Of a stretch of 64,000 nucleotides of DNA, positions 9,909 through 21,323 are shown one piece after another. The notes beneath the pieces were generated by a model. That model worked only from the letters and a program-made list of their open reading frames with translations, did no database searches and had not been told where the DNA came from. Every line of letters starts with the position of its first letter. Positions within the stretch are counted from its first letter, which is position 1. Origin of the DNA: Phytoseiulus persimilis (taxonomy: Eukaryota; Arthropoda; Arachnida; Mesostigmata; Phytoseiidae); assembly GCA_037576195.1 (NCBI GenBank), contig CM075102.1, forward strand, positions 3,286,001-3,350,000, read 5' to 3'. The translations under genes were made by a program, and so were the position numbers.

Positions 9909-11744
9909 CTGAAGCGAGCAGAGCGGGAGGAGTGAGATCCGGAGGCGGAAGACGACAGAACAGGGAACGAATAGAGAGGACGTCCAAGGCCGGGTATCGA
10001 AAGAATCCAAATTAGATTCCAGTTAATTGTGATAGATCACTACATGCTCCATTCCCCGCTCCTGATCTCTTCCCGCCGCTCGGCCTGGAGCTCCCAGTCA
10101 TCCTCCTGCTCCTCCCGGCTCCTGCAGCTCGTGTTGCCTCTAATCGAGCTCCGCGCACAACGGAACGTCGCCCTGTACCCGTGCGTTGTACGGGCGGTAC
10201 GAGTGTGCCAGGAGTGCAGCCGTCGAAGTCTTTTGCAAGGTCGTCACTCTCTTCGGAAAGGCTGAAAGCGGCCAATTAGTGCCAACGCACAACAGCGAAA
10301 CACGAGCAAAGCCCGAGCTCGGGCATGCAGGACAGTGACTGATGACGAAACTCCTGAGCCCAAAAGGCGGACTTCCTTGCTTGCGACTCCATCCTGAATA
10401 TGATTCCAGCGACCAACAGGCTTCGGAATCCGTGGCTTTCGACTCCCTCGCTCCGAGATGGGCGTACCCTGATATCGTGCTGCTTCTCTTGTACAAGAGC
10501 GTTGGGGGGGGGGGGGGGGGGGGGGGGGTAGTATCATCCCTCCTCCTGGATTCCGGCAGTTTTCCGTCCGGCCCGGAAACTCCCAGGACGCCCATGGACG
10601 AGATAGGATGGAGTTCGCAAACCATGAGGCCTCCAGGTCAGAATTTCTTCCCGGACTCCCCCTTAAGGAGGGGGAGCTCCTCTCGACCTCGGTGTCCATC
10701 GCCTCCTCGGCTCCCTCTTTTGTGTTTGAGAATGCAGCAGTGGTGCGTCCAACGGAAACGCTCAATTCCGTTCCTCGAACATCAACAAGGCGGATTGTTT
10801 GCAGGGAGGCTGGACCAAGTGTATCGGCCACCTGTCACATATTTACACGTTGCTCAATTGGTTGTCGCAGTTGTGCCGAACGATCCTAGCCCCGAGTGAA
10901 AGAAGCCACGGAATGAGCGGATGCGGTGCCCATCTTCGGTGTGCGGCCATCGGTCAAATGAATCAGACCCTCAATTAGGGCGTCGAGACACACAGCAGCG
11001 GTGGCGGCGGTGGCGGCAACGACGACGGGGACCCGAGGGGAAGGAGAGGAGACACGAAGCAGAAGAAGCCTTCGGCATCCCACAGATGTCGTTCGGGGCT
11101 GTACGTAGTAACGATGACTCGAAAACGAATCTAACCGTAGCTACCGTGCGCCGTCATGTGGTACTCGTTGAGGGGCGTAGCTTTGCTCAACCAGGGACTA
11201 GGATTCAGCAACCAGTTGTCTACTTGCTGGCTGGCTACTATCCAAATAACGGGTAAAGCTCGCGCATCTGGTGTCGTCGCCGTCATGCGCCCCGGCTCAA
11301 GAAGGACGTGATCAAAATATTCGCTACCTGTTCATTTTCCGTCGTTCCCTGTTGATCGGACCGAGTTCGTCCGATCTCCTCGGAATATTCTCCGAGGATG
11401 GAAATGGATGGGTAAACGGGTAAATCGATGGATTGATGGATCTCAGTGAGGGTCGATAATCGAGGAAGCCAGAGAGGGATTCCGATGCTCTGACTCGAGG
11501 CGCAGCTAGTTCGATACAATGCGGTTCGGATTGTCCCTTGATTGAACTTAGTTCCGGGGGAAAGTGGTGTGATGAGGGAAATGAGGGAGATGGGGGAGGA
11601 CCGGGGCGAGGGGGAGGGAATGGTTTCGGTAGCAGTGACGTGAAGGGGAACGGAGGGGGAGAGGAGAAGGGGAGGGGGAGAGAGCCCCCCGGATGATATC
11701 AGTCGGAGAGGGATGGGCGCATAACCACACAGGAAATCAACGTT
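9909..11744. other. No supported gene apart from weak exon candidates
   Basis: A strong plus-strand acceptor (ctcccggctcctgcag, AG near 10128) opens a frame reading LVLPLIELRAQRNVALYPC that reaches a possible donor GCG|GTACGAG near 10199. On the minus strand, after cgctttcag near 10264, an acidic frame reads SLSEESDDLAKDFDG. These overlap on opposite strands and I cannot choose between them. The rest contains the poly-G run at 10504 and simple GGC/GAC repeats near 10995-11035. Confidence 0.3.
10504..10528 (+). repeat. Poly-G run of 25 bases
   Basis: This is an uninterrupted run of 25 G, the longest homopolymer in the window. Open frames crossing it encode poly-Gly or, on the other strand, poly-Pro. 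Confidence 0.95.
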
Positions 11745-11813
11745 GGGCGGAGGGGGTGGGGGCGCATCGGGGGCAGACAGGGCCTCGGGGTGCGGGGAGG
11801 GGGAATCGGCGTC
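11745..11813 (+). repeat. G-rich block with quadruplex-forming pattern
   Basis: Eight or more runs of three to five G are separated by one to six other bases (for example gggcggagggggtggg, then cgggggcagacagggcc). This satisfies the usual G-quadruplex spacing rule many times over. It continues a G-rich, C-poor zone starting near 11570. Confidence 0.6.
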
Positions 11814-13922
11814 GCACCGCACCACTTTGAGAGGAGTCCCCCATGTGTGCTTATTCCTTTCTAGCTATAAACTCGTGCAACGCTCCCGGCAATCTGATCG
11901 AGTTTTTGAGCCGTTACTACGTCCCGTCCCTCGTAGGCCCATCTATGACGCTCGTCCGCGTGCTGTCAATAACTCGGAGTTTCCTCAGTGAACCGCTAAA
12001 CAGCTTCTGCTACTGGTCGTGTTGGTGGCATCAATGGCAACTTTTATCACCGAGTACCCCTTGGCTACCCTGTTCGGTTCTCCGCCGTGCCTCCCGGACG
12101 CAACGCGCACGGATCAAGCGCGTGGAGGAGCGAGCCAGCGAGCCTTCCCCCCGCGCCCCCTCGGCTCTCATTACAGCCAAAAAGTTCTCACAGTTGCAGC
12201 GAGATCTGCATTCTGCACTCACTGCGAAACAGTGGAGGAACTCCATCTCTCCCCCTTTCGACACAACCCCCGAGCTCCGCGGCGTCGTCGAGCGCTACTG
12301 TTGCGTTGAATTAGCGATCGGCGGGGAAAAGAGCTCCGCTTCGTTATAACTCCGAGACTGTCGCCGCAGTCTTGTTGGTCTGTCTGGTGGCTTGCTTTAC
12401 AACACACAGATGCGGAGCCGGCGACTGAAAGGAGCAGGCGTCGATCCGAGGCGCCGCGGATGAGGAGGGTTCATTCTTCCAGAATCCGTTTGATACTCCC
12501 GACACGTTGGTTTCCGCCGAACTGTTTCCGCCAAACACGTTTTCCAATCGCATCGTCCGATGATACTCCGGTCGCTCGATTTTCTGCTCTCGATTCCGCC
12601 GGTCGACAGAGAGCCCCGAGCAGGCGCAATGTCGGGAACGAAGATCGACCACGTTTGGCATCTCGCATTGATTTTCTATTACAATCATTAATACGCCGAG
12701 CCTGCGGTCGGGATTGCGGTGGGGCGACCGACGGTTGAGCGGGCGGCTGCTTCGACATTGTCGGTGGGGGCCATATATCGTTTTTTTTTTTTGTCTACCA
12801 GCTCGAATCAGATGTCTGTTCTTCAAATACGCTGACGAACTTATTCGACAGATGAGCTACCGTGCCGCCGATGCTCGTTTTGGGGCGATGCCTCCCGATG
12901 GTCCCTGGCTAGGTCACTGGCTTTGAGTCCCGCGTCTCTGCGTGGAGCTTCTCTGGAATTTAGAATATTGGACGGCGGAGTCGGAACTCCTCGATCGTCT
13001 CAGGAGTACTTTGAGACTCTGTCCGTTCGGAATCATTGTCGGAGCCCCGGACGCCAGCTCACGGAAGTCGGAACCAGCTCCGGGGATAGCGTGACCTTCC
13101 GAGGTGCTCGGAACCCAGCCTGATCGAAGACGGGGGCGACGGGCTAAGCTCCGTCGCCGAAGTCGTAGAATTCTACGGCGAAGCAACAGCGAGATTAAAT
13201 CATATCATTTTGATATCAGGTCTCGGGTAGGCGGCCGAGACCACGCTGAATTTCTCGGCTTTGAAACTCTTCCAAGTACTGTCGTCAGAGTCAGAGTATC
13301 TCGAGAAGCTTATTCGCTCGATGGAACTTCCTAAAATGTCGGCACTTTCATTTCAACGCCGTGCTCGGTCCAGGCTGCTGTCGCCAGGAAGGCGACTGCA
13401 AGCCTGCTCCGAGAGAGTTCTATTAAGACAACGAATCGGCTGAGAGCGCTCGAATGGTGCTTGAGACAAAGTGAGAGGGAAGATCTTCGTCATCGGTTTC
13501 GAAAAAGGAGGCGAACCGATACGGACCGACGGCACAAGAAGAGAAGTTTGAATCGATTATTCCATTAATTTCCCGTTAAATCCGCTCTGAGGCGAACTCA
13601 AGATGACCCCTTCTGTTCCTCGATGAAAGCGAAGTACGTCGGTCGGTCTCTCTTCCGATCTATCAGTTCCTTTTCGGGCCTTTCCTGATGAACAAGTTTC
13701 GCGCCTCTTCAGTTTTTCTTCCTCCTTTCTCCAGACGCTTCTCCCTTTCCGCTAATCAGTTGTTGGTGCAGTTCCAGGAGCGGTGACGCTACGCATGCAA
13801 CCTGTCTTCGATGCCCCACGCGAACAAAGGAAACTTTCGGGTGTCAGAGAGGACTGGAACGCTCTGAATGAATCTCTCATGAATAGGGCTGGAAGTTTGG
13901 CACGGGGGAATTCGGTGTGCAA
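11814..13922. other. No supported gene
   Basis: Frames here overlap on all phases and are rich in Arg, Ser, Pro and Cys, as expected of chance translation. A 12-base T run lies at 12781-12792. An outstanding plus-strand acceptor (tttttcttcctcctttctccag, AG near 13734) opens only a short frame (RFSLSANQLLVQFQER) before a stop. A 149-codon plus frame at 13783-14232 extends into the inverted-repeat cluster described next. Confidence 0.35.
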
Positions 13923-14309
13923 CCGGGAGCTCGAAAACCCGGCAGCTTGGAAAAAAATCCAGGGAGCTCGAAAACTCTTTCCCCCAAATCGGGTCCGATT
14001 TGAACACAACGAACCTTCTGGGCAGAGACTGGAGGAGCTGATACGAGAAAAGAGTATCACGAGGTTTTCGCGATTGGTACCACACATATCTCCTAGTGCG
14101 ACCCAGGGATATCAAGATACAATCGGTATCCAAATCCGCTTTGATGGCCCTTCGAGTATGTTCGCTGTCCTATTCGGGAACTCGAAGTCTCTGCATAGAA
14201 GGTTCGTTGGGATCGAACGGAACCTAATTTGAGGGAGAAGGGTTTCGAGCTCCCGGGCTTTCGAGTTCCCGGCATTTTTCTCCGAGCTTCTGGGTTTTCG
14301 AGCTCCCGG
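13923..14309. repeat. Inverted cluster of a short repeat (fold-back structure)
   Basis: The 18-mer ccgggagctcgaaaaccc at 13923-13940 recurs exactly, as its reverse complement, within 14290-14309. A partial forward copy (gggagctcgaaaact) lies near 13962. Further inverted copies lie near 14240-14257 (ggtttcgagctcccggg) and 14259-14273 (ctttcgagttcccgg). Two forward copies on the left thus face three reverse copies on the right across about 280 bases. This is the shape of a fold-back or miniature inverted-repeat element. An open frame (13783-14232), which includes QRLEELIREKSITRF, crosses the unit and may be incidental. Confidence 0.55.
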
Positions 14310-15665
14310 CCTGTAACCGGGAAATTACGGTGAATTCACGGCCGAGATCCACGGCCTCCGTGAGTCCTGCAAGGCGTTGTAGCTTCCGACTTTCGACCTA
14401 CAGGAACGAGAAGGGGAGCCAGGCTTCTGAAGTATTTCGCTACCGGGGGTGGCAAAACCGGCACGACGATATTGGAGATTGAATGCAACAAGAGTAAATT
14501 CGAAATTCTCCACCGATATTCATTTTCTACACTCACGTCGAATGACTGATACCCTGAGATGTTGAGTTACTGTGATAGCTGGCAGCGAAGAGCTCACGAA
14601 GCTTCCCGAATGCGAGGTTTACCTCGTGATCGATCTGACTGCGGGAGATATTCAAGAATCCGTGCATTCTGCGGGGAAGTTGCGGAACTCACGCACGTGG
14701 CACGGAATGCACGGCGGTGGCACGACCGTGAATGCCGCGCCAAACTCCCAGCCCTACTCATGAACTTCCCGGGAGCTATCCTCAACACGTCACACGGAGC
14801 AAGTGATATCCGATTCCGAGCTGTGACTTTTGTCAACGGTCGCGAATCAGGGTTGCATCTCGGAAATGCGATTGCAACCGGAAGGCGAATCAAACGATTT
14901 CGATCAGAAATTTCCTGAAATCTCCCCCTCATCGTTCCAGCAACCTTTCGAGGATTAAAGTCGTGAACACGAACTAGACCGCAAGTTCATTCTCTGCGAA
15001 TTCCGAGCACTTTCTCCTGATGGTGGGTGCCCGACTAGACGAGACTGATAATTCAACTATCCGGCTCAGCTCCGGCTAGAACGGTTCACTTCATTCTCAC
15101 AGGGGGAATCGCTCGACTGAATATCACGAGCTAAAACGCTGGCACTGGACAAGTAACTCTTGATGGAGAATATCAGAATCTCCCGACACCGATGCAATAA
15201 GACTCTACGAGGATTGCATGGACTCGTCGACCCGAGCGCAAGGCTCAGTACTGTGAAAGTCATGCTCAAGAAGCATTTCTCATTCCACGAACAGTCTCCT
15301 TCCGATAGTTGGAGGATTGAATAAGTAGCTCACGGCCTTCAATCACGAAGGCTGTGTGGGAACGATACTTTCTAATCGACCGGGCACTCTCGGATGGGCA
15401 GACGCCCCTTCGAGGAATCAAAAGTTAGACAGGTGGCCCGTCGATCGGACTATCCATCACGTACTGTATTTCCGCAATGATTTGCGGAGCTGTGACGCAG
15501 TTCACGAGTTCTCTGAGTCCTGGGGGCTTACGTCCAATAACACTTCACGACTCTTGAAGTGCCTCGACCGAGCTCGGAAAGCCCTTTATCTGGTCGAAAA
15601 TATTTCGCCTGGATCAATCAGGAGCCGGACTTCCCCGTAAATCGCTTGTTCATTTCATTTCGCAG
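14310..15665. other. No supported gene
   Basis: The sequence is unique, with short frames only. Nothing stands out except a few close gaattc and tcgagctc palindromes of the sort common throughout the window. Confidence 0.4.
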
Positions 15666-15819
15666 ATTGGTTCCGAAAAAACTTGCCCTCCGTGGACTTG
15701 TGAGGGAAACGATGCTCGGAATCAACCGAAGAGCTAGAAAGACGAGCTCGGGAAATATGCTGCGGAGTAAAAATCCGCACCGTATTCCCGAGCACCGGAT
15801 CGCAGCTTCAGCAACATAA
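15666..15819 (+). CDS. Candidate terminal exon, basic protein tail
   Basis: An excellent acceptor (gttcatttcatttcgcag) precedes a frame that needs two bases from an upstream exon and stays open for 50 codons to a stop at 15817-15819. It begins LVPKKLALRGLVRETM and ends PEHRIAASAT. It is strongly basic, with two thirds of codons starting with a purine. An alternative phase from the same acceptor gives a shorter peptide (IGSEKTCPPWTCEGND). The upstream exon was not found. No family is recognised. Confidence 0.25.
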
Positions 15820-18119
15820 TCGCAACCACAAAGAAGATAACCATTTGCCTCGACTCACTTGCAAGTACAGGTAACGATTGGAGTCTGACCGGCGTCGGTC
15901 CAATGTGGAGCGGAGAGTCCAGTTTTATGAAGCTCAGATCAGCACTCTCTTCTTGCGACGCTCCCTTTATAGCGTCTCGTCTATATTACGGCCTTCCATC
16001 TCTTCGTTCATTTGTCTCCCGCTTGGCCTCTTCTCACCCGTCAGTTTGGAGGTCAATGACCGAGTTCTTCGGAAGGTTCGATTGCCTGTTCGGCTCCGAC
16101 CTCCCAGCTGGGATACCGCGGCCTCCGTCGAAATTGGACGACGTCACCGCTCAACGTTGCTTGATGAACTCCGGCCTCAGTCGCCCTGCTCGTAAACTCC
16201 TTCGAGAAGCCCAAACTCCGAGTGAATTCCTCCTAATCCTTCCTTCAGCTACACGAAACGAAATTCAGGGTGACCGGTGTGCTGGCCAGAGGAGCTTCCG
16301 CTCGATATCTTGAGAGATACGCTGTAGTAATATTCCTCGAGTCGTTTCGGAGTGTCCGGGAGCCGGCCAGCTGAGCGGCCGACCGGAAGTGGTTCACGCA
16401 ACAAGAAGTTTCCGGTCTGAGCGAGTGAGCCCCACCGCCGTGAGTCACCGACCGACCCCGTTATCCCCTCCGACGCCCCTCTCGCTTTCCTCCGCCGCCC
16501 CTCTGAGTGAGTTACTCCTGAATCCCTCGTTCTCCTTGTTGCCCCCTCCCCACTCCGCTGGCGCGACCAGCAGCAGGAGCAAAACTCCCCCGAACCGGGA
16601 CTCGAAGCTGCAGCGTTTGCTCCTTCCCCGCCCACTCGTTTCCCCATGGCTTCCCGAAAGCCCTGGCTCTCGTCAACTCATCCCTCGGTTCCCGTCTCCG
16701 ATGTTCGTCGCCCCCGACAGCACAATATCGATTCTTGCGCTGGATGAAACAAATGCACCAGGTCGTTCCGCGATGCGGAGGGCAGCGCGCACGTACTCGG
16801 CGCAGACTCGTGCGAAACCCCGATGAGCGTTCCAGAGTTGAACGACCTCGGCGCCTCATGACAGAGCGATGAGAGCAGTCGACACGGCGCTTTCTTCCAC
16901 TAGATTTCCTCCTCAAGTGGATTACCCTGTTCTATCCGCATAGGCCAAGACTGGATCTCTGCGCGCGCTGTCGATAGTGGAGAAATACGACTGAGGAGGA
17001 GAAAGGAGGACTGGGAGGACATCGGTATCTCCTGGAGGAACGAGGTCTGCATTTGGCACGGATGTTCAGAAGGTTGACGGTCGGGAGCTGCGCAAATGAG
17101 AGCGAAACCGAGCGAACAGTGCAACGAATCGTCGGATTCCCCCCCCCCTCCGGCCTGGAAGAGAGGGGAGCTCAGCGGGAAGGGGGGCGTTCAGGAGAGA
17201 GAACAGGACCTGACAGGGCGGGTCCCCCCCTCTCGGCTTCCCCATCAGGGCGACAAACGTGTGATCGGAGCCTGGCCCACAGAGGAACCCGTCGCCTCCA
17301 CGAAATTACTCTTTCAAAGCTCCTCGAATAACAATGTTTAAACTCCTCTGTATTGCTCTGGTGACCTCAATATGGTATATAGATCCTGGGCGCTCACACA
17401 CAAATCCATTCTTCCCCGTCATTTCCAATCCTCGAGCCGAATGCCAATATGTGGGCCATGTGCTTCAATGGGAGCAGCAGCCGGCGCCGCGCCTTTGTCG
17501 GCGACGACGGCCACTCGCAAGCGAGGGGAAAAGCCTCGGGGCGGACCTCGAGGCCTTTCGTTGCTTATAGGGTATATCAGACGCGATCGGGAAATATTTT
17601 GAGGAATGCCCCAACTTCTACTGTTTCTATATCTGTGGAACGCCTTCTCATATCAAACGAATTCCAGAGCTGCCCGCAGGCCCCTTGCCAATCCCACCAG
17701 CAAGTGGCATTCGTTCTCCTCTCAGCGAAGGATGCGTCCATCGGCCGAGTCCAAGTACGGAGATAGGTCAGAAGGCTCCGAATCTCGAGCCTCCTCTGCT
17801 TCGAACGGAGGCCCCGCCGTGAACAATCATTTCGGCTCCGCCTCTCCTTGCCGGAATTCTGACAGAAGCAGGGCTTCCTTCTTCGCGTCAATATTTATCG
17901 AACTGAGGATTCCGTTCCGCTCGCCCGCCCGCCCGTTCATCGATTCGGAATTCATCGTTCCGCTACAGTCGTCGTCCCAGTCGCTTATCAGCTGCACCTT
18001 CGTCCTGGAGCGGGTCCGGAGCCCACAGTCCGGACATCGAGGGAAATTTCCTGAAAGTCTACTGAAGTCGATCTGTGGATCGCTTTTATCGGATCCTTTC
18101 GAGCTCTCCTTCCATCATT
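15820..18119. other. No supported gene
   Basis: The zone 16450-16750 is pyrimidine-rich on the plus strand, and its frames are dominated by Pro, Ser and Leu. A 200-codon plus frame at 17606-18208 is rich in Ser, Arg and Phe and looks like chance. Short C and G runs occur near 17141-17230 and 17924-17936. Confidence 0.35.
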
Positions 18120-18127
18120 TATATAAG
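18120..18127 (+). promoter_or_regulatory. TATA-box-like sequence
   Basis: The octamer TATATAAG lies about 120 bases upstream of the ATG at 18246 and points toward that candidate. No clear initiator was identified at the expected 25-30 bases downstream. Confidence 0.3.
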
Positions 18128-18245
18128 CTTTTCTCAATAAGACCTGGACGGCTGCGGCGCTGCTTCGCGCCGGTTTCGGCCGGGCGCCCAGCTCTCCCGA
18201 GGAGTTGAAAAGCCCCGCTCGGGACCCGGAAAGGTGGTTCGGTGG

Positions 18246-18464
18246 ATGGATGGCTGCGCAAGGCGACGACCATTTGTAGGTCTGTGCGCTGAGAACGTTC
18301 AGGAACATTTTTTTCCTCTTCCTTCCCCAGTGGTGACCTCGAAATCAGTCGAGCGCATCTTTAGAGGTCGTTTGAAGGTAGACATTTTTTCGGGCCGCTT
18401 TCACCGCGCGGCGGACCCACCCGTCTACATCATTTCCGCGATCGAAGTTTACGTCGTTGTTTGA
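18246..18464 (+). CDS. Small two-exon or unspliced gene candidate
   Basis: From the ATG at 18246 the frame runs open to a stop ending at 18464 (72 residues). A possible 51-base intron sits inside: the donor GTAG|GTCTGTG near 18280 and an excellent acceptor (tttcctcttccttccccag) ending at 18330. Its length is a multiple of three, so spliced and unspliced forms share the frame. After the acceptor the peptide reads VTSKSVERIFRGRLKVDIF and ends in a Val/Ile-rich hydrophobic tail (VYIISAIEVYVVV). That tail could be a membrane anchor. A TATA-like box lies upstream. No family is recognised. Confidence 0.3.
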   Translation: MDGCARRRPFVGLCAENVQEHFFPLPSPVVTSKSVERIFRGRLKVDIFSGRFHRAADPPVYIISAIEVYVVV

Positions 18465-19718
18465 GGCGTTGTCGGATCGGTAGTCGCTGGTGTCGTTCCG
18501 TTCCCCTCCAGCTCGGGAAAAGTGGAGAGAAACGTCGACGGCGTCCAAAGATCTGAGCGATGTAGGCCAAAGTCGCCCGTTTCCTCCGCTGCTGCAAATC
18601 TCATTATCAGCTCGGTCAGAACCATTTGACTCCCTGCTGGTGCTTTTGACTCTGGAAACGAACTTGACGTTTCCGCCCTCTCAGATAATTCCAGGAGCCA
18701 CGACAGAGGCAGTCGGTTCGAGGACAGCGCGGGGGATCAAGGAGCAACCTGCTTTGCAGGGTCGATTGCAGGAGTTCAATGTTTGCGGGTCCTCTCGAAC
18801 ATTCCTCCCGCTTTGATCTCTGCACTCGTTGCAGCCGTATTCGAGGACGCATTCAAGCCCCACGTTCGTTTCTCAATCTCTGTCATGGGTTAGAAGGGAC
18901 TCCTGCTTCTTGTCCACAAGCTCGACCACAAGCTCCTCGATCAATCTTGTTGACAGTCATGGTCCCGGGTGCTGATTCACGGAAACCTCGAAGGAGCCCT
19001 GCGTAGCTCCTTGTAAGATACATTTGAGAGCGGCTAAAGAGAATCTTGCTATGCTGAAATTTTTGCGAAAAATCATGTAAAATGATCAAGAATCCGAGTT
19101 CCACTCATTATGATTTTTGAGTCGCCTGCTTTCCACAGTGAGACCCTGTTTTAAGAGCGGCATGCTCCTGATGATCCTGTGTGGCGAGAAAAGGATAATC
19201 CGGAACTATTTCCCGGCTCAAACATATTCATCTGTTGTATCCCTTTCATCATCGAATCAATCAACAGTATGTCATGGTAATGAAAAATCTATAATCTTCC
19301 ATTCATTCCGGACTCAAACGCATCAATTAGTTGGATTTGTCCCATCATTCATCATACGCTTCCTCGGCACACGAGGCCGCGCGTCTCCGTTCGATGAATT
19401 CCGTGGAATTTCCGTTCGAGCGATTCCGTGTATAATATGAGGGAGCCTCTTTTCTTCCTCCGCCCGCGAAATGTAATGATTTCGTGTTCGTGGATCAGGA
19501 AGTATTTCGAAAGGCCATCGAGATTCTCGGAACGCGGCGGAATTACGAAGCTACATTTCTTCGTCTTCGCCCGTGAGGGAAAGCAGGTGTTCCATCATTG
19601 GAATCCAATCGTTGAAAAGCAACATAGGGAGGCTGCTGCATTTATTGCGAAAAACACATCCTATAATAGACCATAAGCGCAGAAGAGCGACGGAAAACCT
19701 TGGGCTCCATTTCGCCAG
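18465..19718. other. No firm gene; one weak exon
   Basis: After the acceptor gttcgtggatcag (AG near 19499) a frame reads EVFRKAIEILGTRRNYEATF and reaches the donor CC|GTGAGG near 19571. The peptide is attractive, but its phase does not fit the exon at 19719. The rest shows nothing supportable. Confidence 0.25.
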
Positions 19719-20031
19719 GATCAAAGGATCTCCCGGATGCCGATCTCGTTGAGCTACAGCGAGAAATCTCTACAGCGGTGAGAGTTTTGCTCTGCAAGAG
19801 CAAAACGGCCGAAAGATTCATCTTTCGACATAGTCTGAGCGTGTTGCGACAACCGGGCTGGAGGATGTCGTCTGTCGGCAGGATTCGCACGGAATCACGC
19901 GAGTGGGCATAGCCGTAGGCCGCCAACTGCTCATGCATTATGCACGTATGAACGTGCATGTGTCGTCACGACTGTCGCGCACCGCATGGCACTTACGACC
20001 AGGGAGCGATCGGAGGAGCGAGTCTGACTAG
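19719..20031 (+). CDS. Two-exon C-terminal gene model
   Basis: Exon 19719-19777 lies between a good acceptor (gggctccatttcgccag) and a good donor (GCG|GTGAGA). It reads SKDLPDADLVELQREISTA, with G at the first position of about 40% of codons. It ends in phase 0. The terminal exon 19882-20031 follows the acceptor tcgtctgtcggcag, starts in phase 0 and runs 49 codons (DSHGITRVGIAVGRQLLMHY, then MNVHVSSRLSRTAWHL) to a stop at 20029-20031. The intron would be 104 bases. Together they give a 68-residue C-terminus with an acidic amphipathic start, a hydrophobic middle and a charged tail. The upstream exon, which must end in phase 1, was not found. No family is recognised. Confidence 0.36.
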
Positions 20032-20374
20032 GCAAGACTCCGGCGACGGCGATAAGAACAGCGCGGCGCTGTCCATGAGCATTTAGTTCCGTCTGTGCCC
20101 TTTGACTCAGGGCGTCCTGACCCTAAGTGGATTATCATATTCAGGCTGCATTCTCCTGCTGCTGCGCCCCGAGCGTATATCGATATTGTGATTACCATAT
20201 TAACTAGCTTTTTGTGACGATCTGCTTCGAGCGGTCTACGGTCTTGATGGATCCCCCCTTCCACGAAGTCTTCTATCGGGGCGAGAGTGACGCGAAAATG
20301 AAGAAGTACAAACATCAACGTTTGGAACGTGCTATGACAGGATAGAATCCAGACGGTCCGGTCACTAGTCTAAG

Positions 20375-20617
20375 ATGACTTGCTCTATCCTGGATAAGCA
20401 ATCGATGGATGATCATGACTTTCGGGTAAAGATGATGAAGACAGTTTTGGATTGTAAACCGCCAGGCCATAACGATCCGCTGCGGCCAGAAGATAGCCAT
20501 CGATTTCGGAGGTCGTTCGATTTCGGCGTCCGGGATTTCGACTCCTTTCTGATAATTTCTGCGTGGAATCCCGAAGATCGAACTGGAGCGGAGATCCGGG
20601 ATCGCCTGGGGCTCTGA
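20375..20617 (+). CDS. Open reading frame, Asp/Arg-rich, unknown
   Basis: From an ATG at 20375 the frame encodes 80 residues. It begins MTCSILDKQSMDDHDFRVKM, contains FDFGVRDFDSFLIISAW and ends RTGAEIRDRLGL. Its density of Asp and Phe and low Ser/Pro content set it apart from most nearby frames. The start context (taagATGA) is only fair. No splice partners were identified, and a chance frame of this length is quite possible. Confidence 0.2.
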   Translation: MTCSILDKQSMDDHDFRVKMMKTVLDCKPPGHNDPLRPEDSHRFRRSFDFGVRDFDSFLIISAWNPEDRTGAEIRDRLGL

Positions 20618-20677
20618 GATAACGAGGCATTCCGAACAATCGTCCTGGGGAATGAAGATAATCCTGATTCCGACCGA

Positions 20678-20857
20678 ATGTTATTGTTGGTCATCTTCCT
20701 GGAAATGTCGCTCGAGATGAAAGATATCTCATTAGTATTTGGAATATTCTCCGTCGTAACGATTCGCTTAGAGATCCCTCATCTTCGCCTGCGCTTTCGG
20801 TTCTCAGTGGCCTCCTGCTCACTTTTCATCGGGTGCTTTGCCAGAATTCCTTCTTAA
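20678..20857 (+). CDS. Small membrane-type open frame (59 residues)
   Basis: The ATG at 20678 (ccgaATGT) opens a 59-residue frame. It begins MLLLVIFLEMSLEM, continues SLVFGIFSVVTIRLEI and then FSVASCSLFIGCFA, giving two or three short hydrophobic segments separated by charged residues. This pattern would suit a small integral membrane protein. T-rich DNA produces hydrophobic peptides by chance, which is the main alternative. A related heptad (LVIFLDV) recurs in a plus frame at about 21327. Confidence 0.22.
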   Translation: MLLLVIFLEMSLEMKDISLVFGIFSVVTIRLEIPHLRLRFRFSVASCSLFIGCFARIPS

Positions 20858-21323
20858 TGTGAATGGAGGACCCGGTAGATCAATCCTGTGCGAACGCTGT
20901 CCACTTGATTGAGAGCCGAAATCCAGAGTGGCTCATCCCCCAGAGCCACTCTCGCAAGAAACTGTAATGGGAGATCGGTCCGGTGGATTTCTCGATATCC
21001 TACCTATAGTTTGTGTTTATGAAATCCCCGGATTCCGCCAAGAACGAAACTGGTTCCCTCGAGGAAGCAGTCGCAGGCGAGGCGAAGGGAAGTCACTCCG
21101 GGTCTCGAACACGTCGTGGGAAAAAATATCAATGCGAGTCAACCATGAGGATGTAAATCTGAAAAAGTATCTATTTCGGAAGTTTCAGGCAATTGCGGTT
21201 TCGGATCTCCATGAAGACGACTGGCATGGGGGCTGTCCGATTGACACCACGTCCAAGTAAGCTGTCGTTCCTGAACCTGAATCGAGTACCCTTGACGCCG
21301 GCGGCGAGACGCAAACACTGCCC

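Noticed and set aside
10244..10899. Overlapping frames with long Gly or Pro runs
   Set aside because: The runs are simply the translation of the 25-base poly-G.
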